Positions 41,902-54,400 of a stretch of 64,000 bases of DNA are shown piece by piece. Position 1 is the stretch's first letter. Each line of letters opens with the position of its first letter. A model generated the notes under the pieces. It had not been told where the DNA came from. It did no database searches and was given only the letters and a program-made list of their open reading frames with translations. The position numbers and the translations under genes are program-made. This DNA is from Anodontia alba (taxonomy: Eukaryota; Mollusca; Bivalvia; Lucinida; Lucinidae), in the NCBI GenBank assembly GCA_964016985.1, contig OZ024821.1, positions 130,349,323 to 130,413,322 of the forward strand, written 5' to 3'.

Positions 41902-42431
41902 TGACCATGATGGCAGGTGTGAGTTGTGGCACATAAGTTCGGGACACAAGTATGGCATTAAAAGTGGATTTCTGACAAAGTCACCAGAAGGTAAAACTAT
42001 TTACGAGAAGTCGTCATGGGGTGGCAGAACCTTCCCCAAGTCCCTGCAAAAACCCATTGATGCTATATTTTGGACTTAAACCCATCACTTGTCTCCGAAG
42101 AGACAGCTTCGGTTGAAAAAAAAGTGTCCGTCGATGCCGGTCCTCTGTACCCTCTCCGTTTCACCTGTCAATTTGATATAAGTCAGGTTTAGAGAGATTC
42201 ATCTCTCTGCTGCACATCATTGGTGTCATCCTGTTTGTAGCCGTAGATGTTGTATTCTATTCTATTGGGTTGGAGTGGTCGTGATGCAGTTGTTTCCCTT
42301 AATAGTGAGATTTGCTTCCCTTAATAAACAGCAACTTCCGGTAGAAGATGGAGAGGAAATGAAATTTCAACAATAATTTGTGTACTTTACTGAAAAAGTC
42401 TGAAGTGTTCAGTCACCACTCATAAATAAAC
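41902..42431. other. Flank upstream of AP3M1 start; nothing assigned
   Basis: Contains an open stretch (SGHKYGIKSGFLTKSPEG) of unknown origin. The 5' untranslated region of AP3M1 presumably begins here. Confidence 0.35.
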
Positions 42432-42466
42432 ATGATTCACAGTTTATTTATCATTAACAATACTGG
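42432..42466 (+). CDS. AP3M1: AP3M1 exon 1
   Basis: 35 nt encoding MIHSLFIINNT plus two bases of codon 12. The donor GTAACT starts at 42467. It is too short for an ORF search and was found by its AP3M1 start sequence (MIHSLF). Phase 2 matches exon 2, which supplies the third base to make Gly12. Confidence 0.9.
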
Positions 42467-45400
42467 GTAACTAGATACATAATTAATTTTTAGAGAGAGA
42501 AAATCACACTGGTTCATAGGGGCTGTATTTATACTCCCTTCATGTATTTTCGCGTTAAATTCAATGTCGCGTTAAACTGATTTCTCCATGAAAATAAATG
42601 GCACCTACCTGCTGGATATTTTAGATACAAAGTCACGCTCTAGTTGGCAAGGTTCGTTTTCAGAAATACACTGTTGTTTTGTGATTTACGCTTAGAAAAG
42701 AAATATCTCGACAAAAGTGATAACAGTCTATAATGAAATTTACACCTATATCTATAAAATCGACTTTTACAGCTAAGACTAACTTATTTTTTTGCGAAAA
42801 TGTCAACTCTAAGGCATTGGTACTTTGTGTTTAAAAATGGCCAAAAATTGCAAAGATCACACAACAATCACATGATAATTTCCAGCCGAAATCTTAATTA
42901 ACGCGAAGTCACATGACGTTTGGTTCAAAATGGCATCGATATAGTTGGCTTGTTTACACAAATGCTTTCACAAAACAAATCCACAGAACTACATTATTTG
43001 TACATAAAGTAAATGCTCAGATAATAATTTGGATGACTGCAGGATTATTTTCAGCATTTGTCTCTGTAAGTAGATATGATGAAACTGTTTATCGTTAGTA
43101 ACGCTGTTACGACCGAGCACTCCTACCTTCGATTATCTGCCTTGGCAGATTACGCATAGCTTCTAAGTATATATTCAATCTCTGACAACTGCGTCAGGGA
43201 GTCGACTCTTTGGCTCAGTGGTTAGAGTATTGGATTTTTAACCGGGAGGACCGGGTTCGATTCCCAGGAAAGACGGAATATTTTTTCAGCTATGCTTCAT
43301 TCCTTTGTTACGGCTATCATGTCGTCAGATGGGGGCTCGTCTGGGATTGGACTTTATACACCGAAAATGGCTTCACGTCATCATAAATGATGACTTCCTT
43401 GAAGAGGGGGAGTGTTACGACCGAGCACTCCTACCTTCGATTATCTGCCTTGGCAGATTACGCATAGCTTCTAAGTATATATTCAATCTCTGACAACTGC
43501 GTCAGGGAGTCGACTCTTTGGCTCAGTGGTTAGAGTATTGGATTTTTAACCGGGAGGACCGGGTTCGATTCCCAGGAAAGACGGAATATTTTTTCAGCTA
43601 TGCTTCATTCCTTTGTTACGGCTTTCATGTCGTAAGAACGCGAAAATACATGAAACCGGGCTACAACACGGCAAGTTGGTTAGGTTAGCGTTTTGGCCCA
43701 ACAGAACATGCCAGGTACTGATAAAACTTGTTTAAGACTTAAAGACAATGTTTTAAAAATGTTCCCCATCACTGACAGGCTCTAATATATACACAATGGG
43801 TGTTATGGTAATGGTGGAGAAATCCAGAAAATGAAAAATATCAGTTGGATCACAGGGACCTGTATCATACTATTGTAGTAGGAGGAAAAATAGACCTGTA
43901 AAGAAAATATTCCCGTCGAGTGCCCCAACCGGGGATCGAACCAGGTACCCTTGGATCTGTAATCGAGTGTCACAACCACGAGGCTAAAAGGTCCGGACCA
44001 GTTAGACTGGTCAATTATGAGCCCTATATATTTACATACATATTGATTATTTGTACTTCGCTTTGCTGCGCTACTACACTATTTTTGAAGGTTTTAGATG
44101 TCTAATTGTATCTATAATAGTCATTATTTCAGCCACATAGATAACTTTGACACCGACTTGCTTCACCTACATGTATTAGACTAAACCTCTCACAATTCTG
44201 TTGTCATGGATAAGTCATTCCTGCCTCCATTAATGAAGACAACATCTTTACTGAGCTTCTTCAAAAAAAATTTTGGCCTTGACTGTTTCGTCGATTTTAC
44301 CATTCCTGTCAATGAAATCAGAGTGGAGACAACTTTTGTCGAACCAGCATAACATTGGCAGGGACCAGCAGATCATATTCGTAGAACTTCTTCTGTCTGT
44401 AGACGTAACTGTCACTGTACAAAGTGATTGTCATAGACATCTTGTAAAGAACAATATTAAATTAGCATACATTTTTGCTGTCTTTAAATATACATTAATA
44501 TGACACTAACAAGCTGAAAAATAATCAGCTGTCATCATGACTGAATGAAATCTTCAATTTTGGATGAAATTTTTTCTCATGTGTCAGTCAATATTAAATC
44601 ATCATACGTCTCCGTTCTAATTAATTCCTAAGCCTTTACTATATCAAAGTTAATTAACTAATGACATTTAAGTATTGATGACTATTTTGACAGAAATAAA
44701 ATAAATTAATTTATAGATTTCAAGTTCAATATAGTAAAACAGTTGCTATTTTTAAAATCCTATTGAAAAAATAAAAATAAAAAAAAATAAATAAAACACC
44801 AAAAACTTCACAAAAAAATGTATTGTCACCTTCAACTTTGTGGTGTCATCTATCAACAAGCATGCATTTGTTTGTTAATTTGGTGTTAAATGGATTATCG
44901 GTCTTAAACGATTAAGCATAAAATCAAAATCAGTAAGCAAGTGGGTGTTTTTACAGGTAGCAATTATAGGTAATTGACAGGTATTAATTAGATTAATTGA
45001 TATACCCTGAACCTTTCATTTCGAGTAACGGATTGGAAGTGGCTGAGGAGTCAGATAAAAGAATTTTTGCTGCACTGCACAAATTTTTATCGGATATATC
45101 CGACAATCATTCAGATTTCAGACAGCTTTCTCTGAAATAAAAAGCATAGTTAGATGTATATAATTTTTTTTTTCCCATTATTATTTTAAGTTTTAAAAAT
45201 GATTCATAATATTTGTGTTTTTCAGAGATGTGTTTATGGAAAAACACTGGAAGAGTGTCATTCACAAGTCAATATGTGACTACTTCTTTGAGGCACAAGG
45301 AAAGGTATTCCTTACTAAAATGCATTTTGTTTTAACTATATTATTGATATGTTTTCTTTTTTCATATTAAACACATGGTACATGTACCTTGGGGGTACTT

Positions 45401-48400
45401 TTAGAAGCACATCTGTGCCCTCTGAGGGTGCAGAGGTGTTTCTAAAAGTACCCTCAATATATCATGTTTTTGGACTTATCTAGCATTCTGCAAAAACAAA
45501 AAAGAAAACTACAGCAAGCTAGCTTCTTAGATTCACCGGAATGCCAGCAAGATGATGATATGCCTGGCTTAGGATGTATGTCAAGGGTATATAGTTTTTG
45601 TCTTTCCATTCGTCTGTTGGTTCATTTGTTTGTTCATACGTTTGTCCATCTGTTAGTTAACATCTACGTCATAGTTTTGCATTTGAGTTTTAAAGAATTT
45701 ATATTTTCCAAGCCATACGATGCATTTGGTTTATATTTGGTATGGTGATAGATATTTGTTTAAAGTTTATTCAGCACTATCCCCACCCCTGCCTGTGACC
45801 TCAAGGTCAAAGTCACAGGTGTAGAACTTTAGTTTATTTTAGCAAGCTTTAAAGTTTTAAGAATCTTTTTTAAATTTTACTAATTGTTAGAAAGTTGATA
45901 TATCAAATGTGATTGCCTATGCATGAGTCTAGCAATAATATATCAGACCCTGCCAGAAGGGAGTGGGGCAGTCATGGTCCAGTGATTTTTCGTCATATCT
46001 TATTAAAGTACTATTTGATGGATTGCCATCATACTTAAAATGTTTGGTTGTCATGACATAATATGTGACCATAAATTAGGTCAAGGTCACAATGACCTAT
46101 AATTTATGCTTTATTGATTTTGCTTAATATCTGAAACACTAGTTGATGGATTTTTGTCATACTTAGAAAGATCGATTGTTACGGCAAAGCTTATTACCTA
46201 ATAGCAGGTCAGAGTTACACAGTTACACTGATCTATATTTCACAGTCCATTTAGCCGGCCTCGGTGGCTCAGTTGGATGCGCCGTCCGACTGGTTACCAG
46301 GAGGTCTCGGGTTCAGCCCCCGCCTAGGTCGGCAACATTCTTTCTTGGAGATTGATCGTGAAATATTTTCTACGGTCATTCTCTCCCTTCCACTGATTAA
46401 AGAAGGGCAGTTGTCAGTTTCTGGCGAAAGAATGTACACAATACTGGTTAACCGCTTAGAGGACTAAGCCTTCACAGTAAACATGTGGTTAGGTAAACTG
46501 ACTGCGCTCGACATGACCCCATTGGGTTGACTGGGCCGTAAAACCTAAACACAAACAAAATTCACAGTCCATTGAAGTGCATTTGGAATTTTTCTGGTAA
46601 GGCGATGCAGCCAGCCAGGGGTATATGTGAGCTCTGCTCACTTGCTCTAGTTTCTTACAGCATCCAACCTAGGCAGAAGTGTCTGGCAGGCTGAGTGATA
46701 AGTGCTTCCAACTTCAGGTCACAAGGTCCAGGGTTTGAATCCCTCTGGAGGTGGAATTCAGCTCATGACTATACGGCATTTCATTGCATTGCCTTTAATT
46801 ATCACCCTTCCATCATCTTGATATGGCCTCAGCAATGTTGAAAGTGGCAGAAAACACCACACTATAATCAGCATCCAATCCAGGCTGCTGAAACAACAAG
46901 AAAGTTTGCAAGTTTAGATGAAAATGTTTTTTCGGAGTTTCGGAGATTACTATGTTTTCTTTATATTCATGTTTTGTGATTACAATATTTTCTTTATATT
47001 CATGTCTTGTGCATGGTGGAACAGTCTTCACTGTTAGCCTTTGCACTAGGGAGAAAACCACATACATGTATTCGGAACCAATGGCAAAGTTATATACTGA
47101 TTCTTCTCTTGGGATAGTAATGTTACATGAAGTCTCGTGCAAAAACAGGCTTGGCAAAGTAAGGCCTGACCCTCCTGTGAACTGGCCCCATTTTTCGGGC
47201 CAATGAGGCCATTTGCCTTGCTGGAGAAAATTCTTGGCAAAAGACTATGATTGTGTAATGTTCATGGCATAGTCTGTATCATGCTATCTCACTATATGGC
47301 ATTAACACTAAATATTCAGGCACTTTAACTCCTTACCATACTTGTCCTAAAACTTGAACTATCATTTGACTCCATGTGTACCTGCTGAGTCTGATCTGTC
47401 TAAAAACTTCTGGATGAGTGGCAAACAGTGTAGATCCTGACCAAATGCTAATTCTGCAACATCTGATCTGGTTCTACATTATTTGCACAGGCCTGCAATC
47501 AGAAAACATGATAATCCTCCCAAAATGACTAAAATGCTGTTGATGGGATGTTACAAACAAAAATACCATATTTTGTTTCAGGCTGCCTCTGTAGAGGATG
47601 TTCCACCTATTATACCAACACCCCACCACTACCTCATCAACATATACAGAAACCAGCTCTACTATGTAGCTGTAGTAACAACAGAAGGTAAACGAGGCAC
47701 AATGTGGGAAAATCCTGTACCGTAAATGTCATAAGATTTCGAGCACCTTAGTGTTTGACAAAATGGCCTATGCAAACAGTGCAGACCCAGATCAGACTGC
47801 TCCTAAGGAGCAGTCTGATCAGGGTCTACACTGTTTGCCATTCTACTAAGCATTTTAAGAGACTGCTGCATAAAAAGCAAAATTTAAGCCAAAAAAGCAA
47901 GGAATAAAATGTCAAAATTTTAGGACATTTACAGGACCATATCATAGCTCCAAATGAGAGGGGGTAGCCATATAATAATTTTCTTATTTCTCAACAAAAG
48001 CATATAATGTGAGTACTCATCAGAATTCTCAATGAGGCACTCCTAATAGTACTATTACCCACAACATATGTTTTCACGAAGAAATAAGAAAAATATCTAT
48101 ACTATCTGGTTAAAAAAGGTCCTTATCTCTACCTTTGCCATATTGGAGCTTATTACAGCACTTTGTATTTCAAAATATCAGCATTATCTCATCAAAGTAA
48201 GGTCCTGGGTTCAAATCCTGCTGGAGACAGAATTAGCTTATGACTGTATGGCACTTTATTAGTCAGAGCCTTTTATAATCACCCTTCCATTGTCTCGATA
48301 TGACTTAAATAATGTTGAAAGGGATGTAATATACCAAACCGTCATCATCTCATCAAAGTTGGGAAAATTCTAATGAGTACCTACAACATAATGTTGTTGT

Positions 48401-51400
48401 GGAGAATTGGATGAACTGATAGGAGCTGTAATTTATAAATTCAGAAACTGCCCAACTTTGCTAAACAGGGATATGTACATGATGATTAGGTTGAATACAA
48501 TAAAACACTAAAACTCCTTATGCAAACAGCAAAGAGCCAGGATAGCTGTGCTGTATGCTTTTAAAATCTTGAAGATCCAAAATTGCATATGCAAATGGCA
48601 AACAGCTAGATTGGTTGTACTGTTTTGCTTATAACTCTTGCAAATCCAAACTGCCATATGCAAATAGCCAGGGCAGTTGTGCTGTTTGCATATAAAATCT
48701 TGAAAGTCACAATATTTGTGAACAGGAGTAGCCACATACATATATTTTATATTAACCAGGGCCCAGTTGTTCAAAACTAAAGATGTCGTTAGTTAACGAT
48801 TCGTTAAAATTTACATTGAGTGATACGCAAATATACGAAATTTTTTGCTGAAAAAAAAATGTGAGTAGCTTTTGCAGTGCAAAAGCTACTCACATTTTTT
48901 CAGCAAAAAATATCAGAATATTGAATCCGCTGAAACAGTTAACGAAATGACCCTTAACGAGCTCGTTAAGCTAACGACGCTGTGAACAATCGGGCCCAGA
49001 TGTATTGTTTTAATCTATTTTAGTCAGGAGACCCCCAAAAGTGTGATAGGCAAACAATGCAGACCCAGATCAGATGCTGCAGAGCATGGCGTCTGTTCAG
49101 GATATCCACTGTTTGCAAATAGTTGAGCCATTTTTCTCTAGGAGTATCTAAATCACATAGCCTGAGATACCTAAAACTGAAATTCCAGTATATAGGGTAG
49201 GGGCGTTAATTCAGTCTTAAATGGTTTATGCAGAAAATCTTCTGAATGCTCTGTGAGTGTACATATGCCACATATACAAATATATATTAGATTGCTATGT
49301 ATACGTACTACTCATATGCGTACAACTGCAGTTGTATCCATATGTAACAGTTACATGTGTATCAGTGTCACATGTCAAATTTTACACGTGCAAACAATAT
49401 CAGGGCCCAGTTGTTCAAAGGGTCGTTAGCTTAACGAGCTCGTTAAGGGTCATTTCGTTAACTGTTTTAGCAGATTCAATATACAATATTCTGATATTTT
49501 TTGCTGAAAAAATGTGAGTAGCTTTTGCACTGCAAAAGCTACTCACATTTTTTCAGCAAAAAATTTCAGCATATTTGCGTATCACTCGATGTAAATTTTA
49601 ACGGATCGTTAACTAACGACTTCGTTAGCTTTGAACAACTGGGCCCAGATCTTCACAGACACGTCATATAATAATGCTTTTAATATAAGAAAATTCAATA
49701 CAGCTGGATTGTGTGTTTTGATACAGGATAGAAATTATACATGTAAAGTAATGCATGTGTCTTTTACACTGTGACCTTTAGCAAACTGTTTGGAGACAAA
49801 TCTGACGCGGCATCTGATCAGGCTCCAGACTGTTTTTTCACTTGTATTGATAAACACATGCAAAAGTTGAGCAATCATCTATAAATAATTTAAAATTCTG
49901 TTTGCATTTAAAATACTATCAAAGCAGGAGTCTAGAACCTGAGTCACAAATAGGAGTCTTATATTGCTTTTAGAATATGTTAAAAACAACCGGGATAATA
50001 GAGCATGTCAAAGTAGCTGGAATGATAACTACACCATTACTGTAACATATTGGACCTCTAGTCACAGTAGAGTTCAAAGTCGTGAGGGCGGTCAAGTTGG
50101 GAGTGGCATAAAGAAAAGTGATTTTTTTTTTTGAACATGGGGTTGCAGCATTTCAGAGGAACAGGTATGATGGGTAGACCAGTAGACAGTTAACATTGTT
50201 TACAAAGGGCCAGAGCAGAGGTTTTCAGGGTATAAGTTTGCGGCTGCAGGATATGCAATGGCCCACCATTGTGGAGGTGTCATTCTAGTGAAGAACCTTT
50301 TAATACTGACCGTTTCTTCATTTACTGAACAGGTGTATGCATAAGTTACACATCTGTTACGTATTTGTATATGTGACATATGCACACTCACAATGCTCCT
50401 TTAATTTGTAGCTCTGTATTAAACATTAATAGATATTATTGCACCCTGAGTTTAAAAATATTTCCTGCGAGATTTGAATATCTTATCTAAAACAAATGAG
50501 TGCATTAGTATGAGTTTCTTTATTAGACTTACAAGTCTTAAGGGAAATATTTCCTGTATTTTAAAGGCAAGGTGTATCACATTATATATTACATATAAAA
50601 AGAATGACTTTCTCTTCAGATTCTTTTAATACTCTGTTGACGTTTTCAAATTAGATCAGTAAGTTTTGCAGCATTTTTTCGTCTACACACCTGGAGCGGC
50701 ATGATAGGTTTCTAAAAGATATTTATCTTTGCTCTAGGACAAAATATTTCCTTCAAGGAATTATATTTTGCACAGAAATTACTTAAAATAGCTTCAGATA
50801 TGTAATATCATATATATTTTCTAAATTAGAAAATTTCTCCAAGGAAGCTTATTTTATGGTGTTTTATGAGGCTCATCATGCAATACAGTTACATTTGTTT
50901 AGTAAGGTAGATTAGTTCAGAGCTACCACTGACAGTTGAATTTGTGGACTAATAGAAAATATTGCATTAAATTTTGGGGATAATTTTTGGTTTGAAAAAA
51001 AAGCGTCTATTCAGAAATTAAATTTCCTTACCTGTATATGTGTTGTTTTGTGTCATTTTCAGTGCCACCATTGTTTGTGGTAGAGTTTTTACATCGGGTA
51101 GTGGACACTTTTGAGGACTACTTTCAAGGTTGTGGAGAATCCATTCTCAAGGAGCATTATGTGATAGTATATGAGGTATAGTTACAGTCAATGTCCTAAA
51201 ATTTTTAACACTTTATTTCATATATTATTTGTCCTGAATTTTGCTTCAGAGGACAAACAGGGGACTGCATCTTTAGGCCTTTGGGAGCAATCTGACATAG
51301 GTCTGTATGGTTTGTATATGCCATTTTGTCAGAAACTTTGGTGTTCGAAATTTTGGGAAATCTTGCATTGCCATAATTTCCTAACTCATTTACATTGAGT

Positions 51401-54400
51401 CGACTCTTTTAACGCAACTATTTGGAACTGTCTAGTTAGTTTTTAGCTCACCAGTATGAAAGTACAGGTAGAGCTACAACACTTACATCTGCCTTGTGTT
51501 GGTTAAAATTTTTTATTATAGTTTTTATAATGCTTTAAGTCCTGAACCTCCGGATGGAAGTAATTCATACTGGTCTGAAGTGCTATGCTGTATCCCGACC
51601 CACACGAGTGACTTTGAGGTGAAGGTCACAGACTTAGGAAAAAAAAATTAAGTTTGCTTAAATTATTTAGAGGTGAAGTCTGATTCAGGGGAGCTACATT
51701 GTTCTGTGACAGCTTTTATTATAATTATTACTGTGTTTTATAGAAAATCCTGTATTTAATGCAAACAATGTAGCCCCTAATCAGACGCCTCATTCTGTAA
51801 CATCTGACTGAGTTTGCACTGTTTGCCAATTACTCTTTTGTGAGTCTCCCAGTTCAAATGGGTTAAATATTCAGACATTTTTAACTCCTTAACGTACTTC
51901 TTAGAAAATTGAATAAGTCCATTTTACAGGGCTCAAAATTAATAATCATCTGCTTGTATTTATGAGTAGATGTTCATTAAGGGCAAGTGAAAAATTTGAA
52001 CTGCTTGCCCGACTGGACAAGTAACTTTTTTTGGCAGTAAGGGGAACTATTTTAGGGGGAAATAGAATCAGCCAGCATAATGACGAAGTTATAACAATCA
52101 CTCAAATATTCACCAAAAGTCAGAAATACGGCTTACACCATATATTTGTTTTCCTGGTATTAGAAAACTAATCAGTGGCAGTAATATTATAAAAGGCATT
52201 ATAAATTACTTCAGTAACATGATAAAAAGTTCTTTCTAGCTTATTGTTTCATTTACAGTACCAAACATAAGGATGAGTACAACTTGATTAAGGGCGAGTA
52301 ACAATAGGTATCAACTTGCCCTACAGGACAAGTGAGTCCCAGAGAAAGTTTCGAGACATGTTTCACTGCATTTGTACAATATATTTCCACAATTAAAACA
52401 ACTTTTGGGACTGTCTAAAAGTGGTTTTATTAGTGAGGTGGTCTTAATATTGAAAATAGAATATGGTAAATATCCTAACATTTCGAAGACTTTATTCCAT
52501 ACTTTTTTGGCCTAAAATCATAAAATACTTAGTAGGATGGCAAACCGTTTAGACCCTGATCAGACGGAGCCATCTGATCTGGGTCTACACTGTTTGCACA
52601 TGCCATTTCGTCAGAAATTTTTGTGTATGAAATTTTAGGACATACAGTCGAACCTCGATAGCTTGAATACCGATGGCTTGTTTACCATGGCTAATTCGAA
52701 CTTGTTTTTGAGTCCCTACGAAGTTCTTTCGATAGCTCAAGAAAACAAATATTTAGGGAAATTTTCTTATTGTATTGTGAGATTGTATGTTGTGTGTACT
52801 CATTAGAATTGCCTCATTGAGGCAATTCTAATGAGTACACTCAACATACAATTATTGTGTAGAAAATTGAAAAAAAATCCCTAAATTATCACCTTTTGCT
52901 TCCTAACTTGGCACCATAATTAACCCTCAGTGGCTCGAACGACCCATGTCTCGAACAATTTTCTATGGTCCCAAAGATGTTCGAGCCATCGAAGTTCGAC
53001 TGTATACCATAAAAAGAAAATATTTGGGACTGCCAAAAGCTGGTCTTAACCTTTACCACTCTCTGGGCATTTTCAGCAGACGGCAAATTGATGATATTTT
53101 TCTTATTTTTCCCAGAAAACAGGATCTGACATTTCATGCAAATTGTCTCCTGAGGAGACAATTTGCATGCAATGTCAAATCCTGTTTTCTGGGAAAAATA
53201 AGAAAAATATTTCAAAATGTCGTCTGCTGAAAATTTTACCCAGAGTGCTAAGCGTTAACAGTGGAGTGGTCTTAATTTTGAAGGGTCTTAATAGTGGAAT
53301 TTTACTGTACCTGCTGATGCATCTTAAAAGTACTGGCAGAATGGGAAATAGTGTTGTCACCAGTCAACCTGAATAGTGATGGCATTACATGTTTCCTTCA
53401 GACATGTCCGTTAGAATATTTAGAGTACACATGTATATATGTCCTAAAATTTCAAACACTTTATTGTATACTTTTTGGCCAAAGTTTTGTATATTTTGCA
53501 TTTATTTCACAAAATTCTTCGTGGAATAGCAAACAGTTAAAACCCTGATCAGACTGCTCTTCCAGGAGCAGTCTGATCTGGGTCTGCACTGTTTGAATAT
53601 GCCATTTTGTCACAAAGGTTAGTTTTCTACGGTCATTTTCTATCTTCCACTGATTCAAGAAGGGCAGTTGCCAGTGTCTGGCAAAAGAATGTGCACAATA
53701 CTGGTTAACTGCATAGAGGACTAAGCCTGCCCAGTAAAAGTGTGGTTAGTTAAACTGACCATGCTTGACATGACCCAATTGGGTTGACTGGGCCATAAAA
53801 CCTCAACACAAACAAACAAAGATTAGTGTGGACAATTACTGTATACTAAACAATTATTGACTATTGAGGTATTGGATGTGATGTGATATCCACCAGAGAA
53901 ACCAATATTGACTGAGGCGATAGCGGAGGTCAATATTGGTATTTAATGGTAAATATCAACGTCATATCCAATATGTCAGTTGTCAACAATTGTTTTTATT
54001 ATATAGTTTGTCTTTTCTCTTGACAACTGTGACAATAACAGTCAACACCAGACTCCATTAATATAAAAAGCAAGCGTAGACATCACTAAACATTGATATC
54101 TAATTTTAGAAACTAATATACACTAAAAGGCGTGTGCAAGCCAATGAAAATTAGTCTATTTATAATTTATATAATAAGTGTAATATATGCAAGCAGTAAG
54201 GACCTGTCTGAGTGGCTTGGTAGAGTGTCCATTTTTGGATCGGTAGGTTGTGGGTTCGATCACCAAGTGGATCATACCAAAGACTTTTAAAAATTGGTAC
54301 TAGCTGGTTGAATCAATACTGGTGGTCTTAACTGAGTTTGAGTGCCCCTAGGGCAGTAAGTTTATCACGACCCCTTTATTGTGTTTGTCAGTCATTCGTA

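Larger units (their letters stand above)
43105..43636 (+). mobile_element. Miniature LTR retrotransposon (TRIM) with tRNA-like sequence inside each LTR
   Basis: Two 224-bp direct repeats enclose 84 bp. The 5-bp target duplication AACGC is at 43100-43104 and 43637-43641. LTR ends TGTTACGAC and GTCGT(C/A)AG are near-inverted. One base after the first LTR lies an 18-nt tRNA-Pro-type primer site, and the second LTR is preceded directly by GAAGAGGGGGAG. No coding capacity. LTRs differ at two positions, so the insertion is young. It sits in AP3M1 intron 1. Confidence 0.92.

Noticed and set aside
43204..43276. Functional tRNA-Lys gene
   Set aside because: Anticodon and acceptor stems are mispaired, and the block lies entirely inside an LTR that is repeated 308 bp downstream.
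46264..46467. 67-codon frame MAQLDAPSDW and its minus-strand counterpart near 10640
   Set aside because: Translation of the SINE body; the same peptide appears wherever the SINE occurs.
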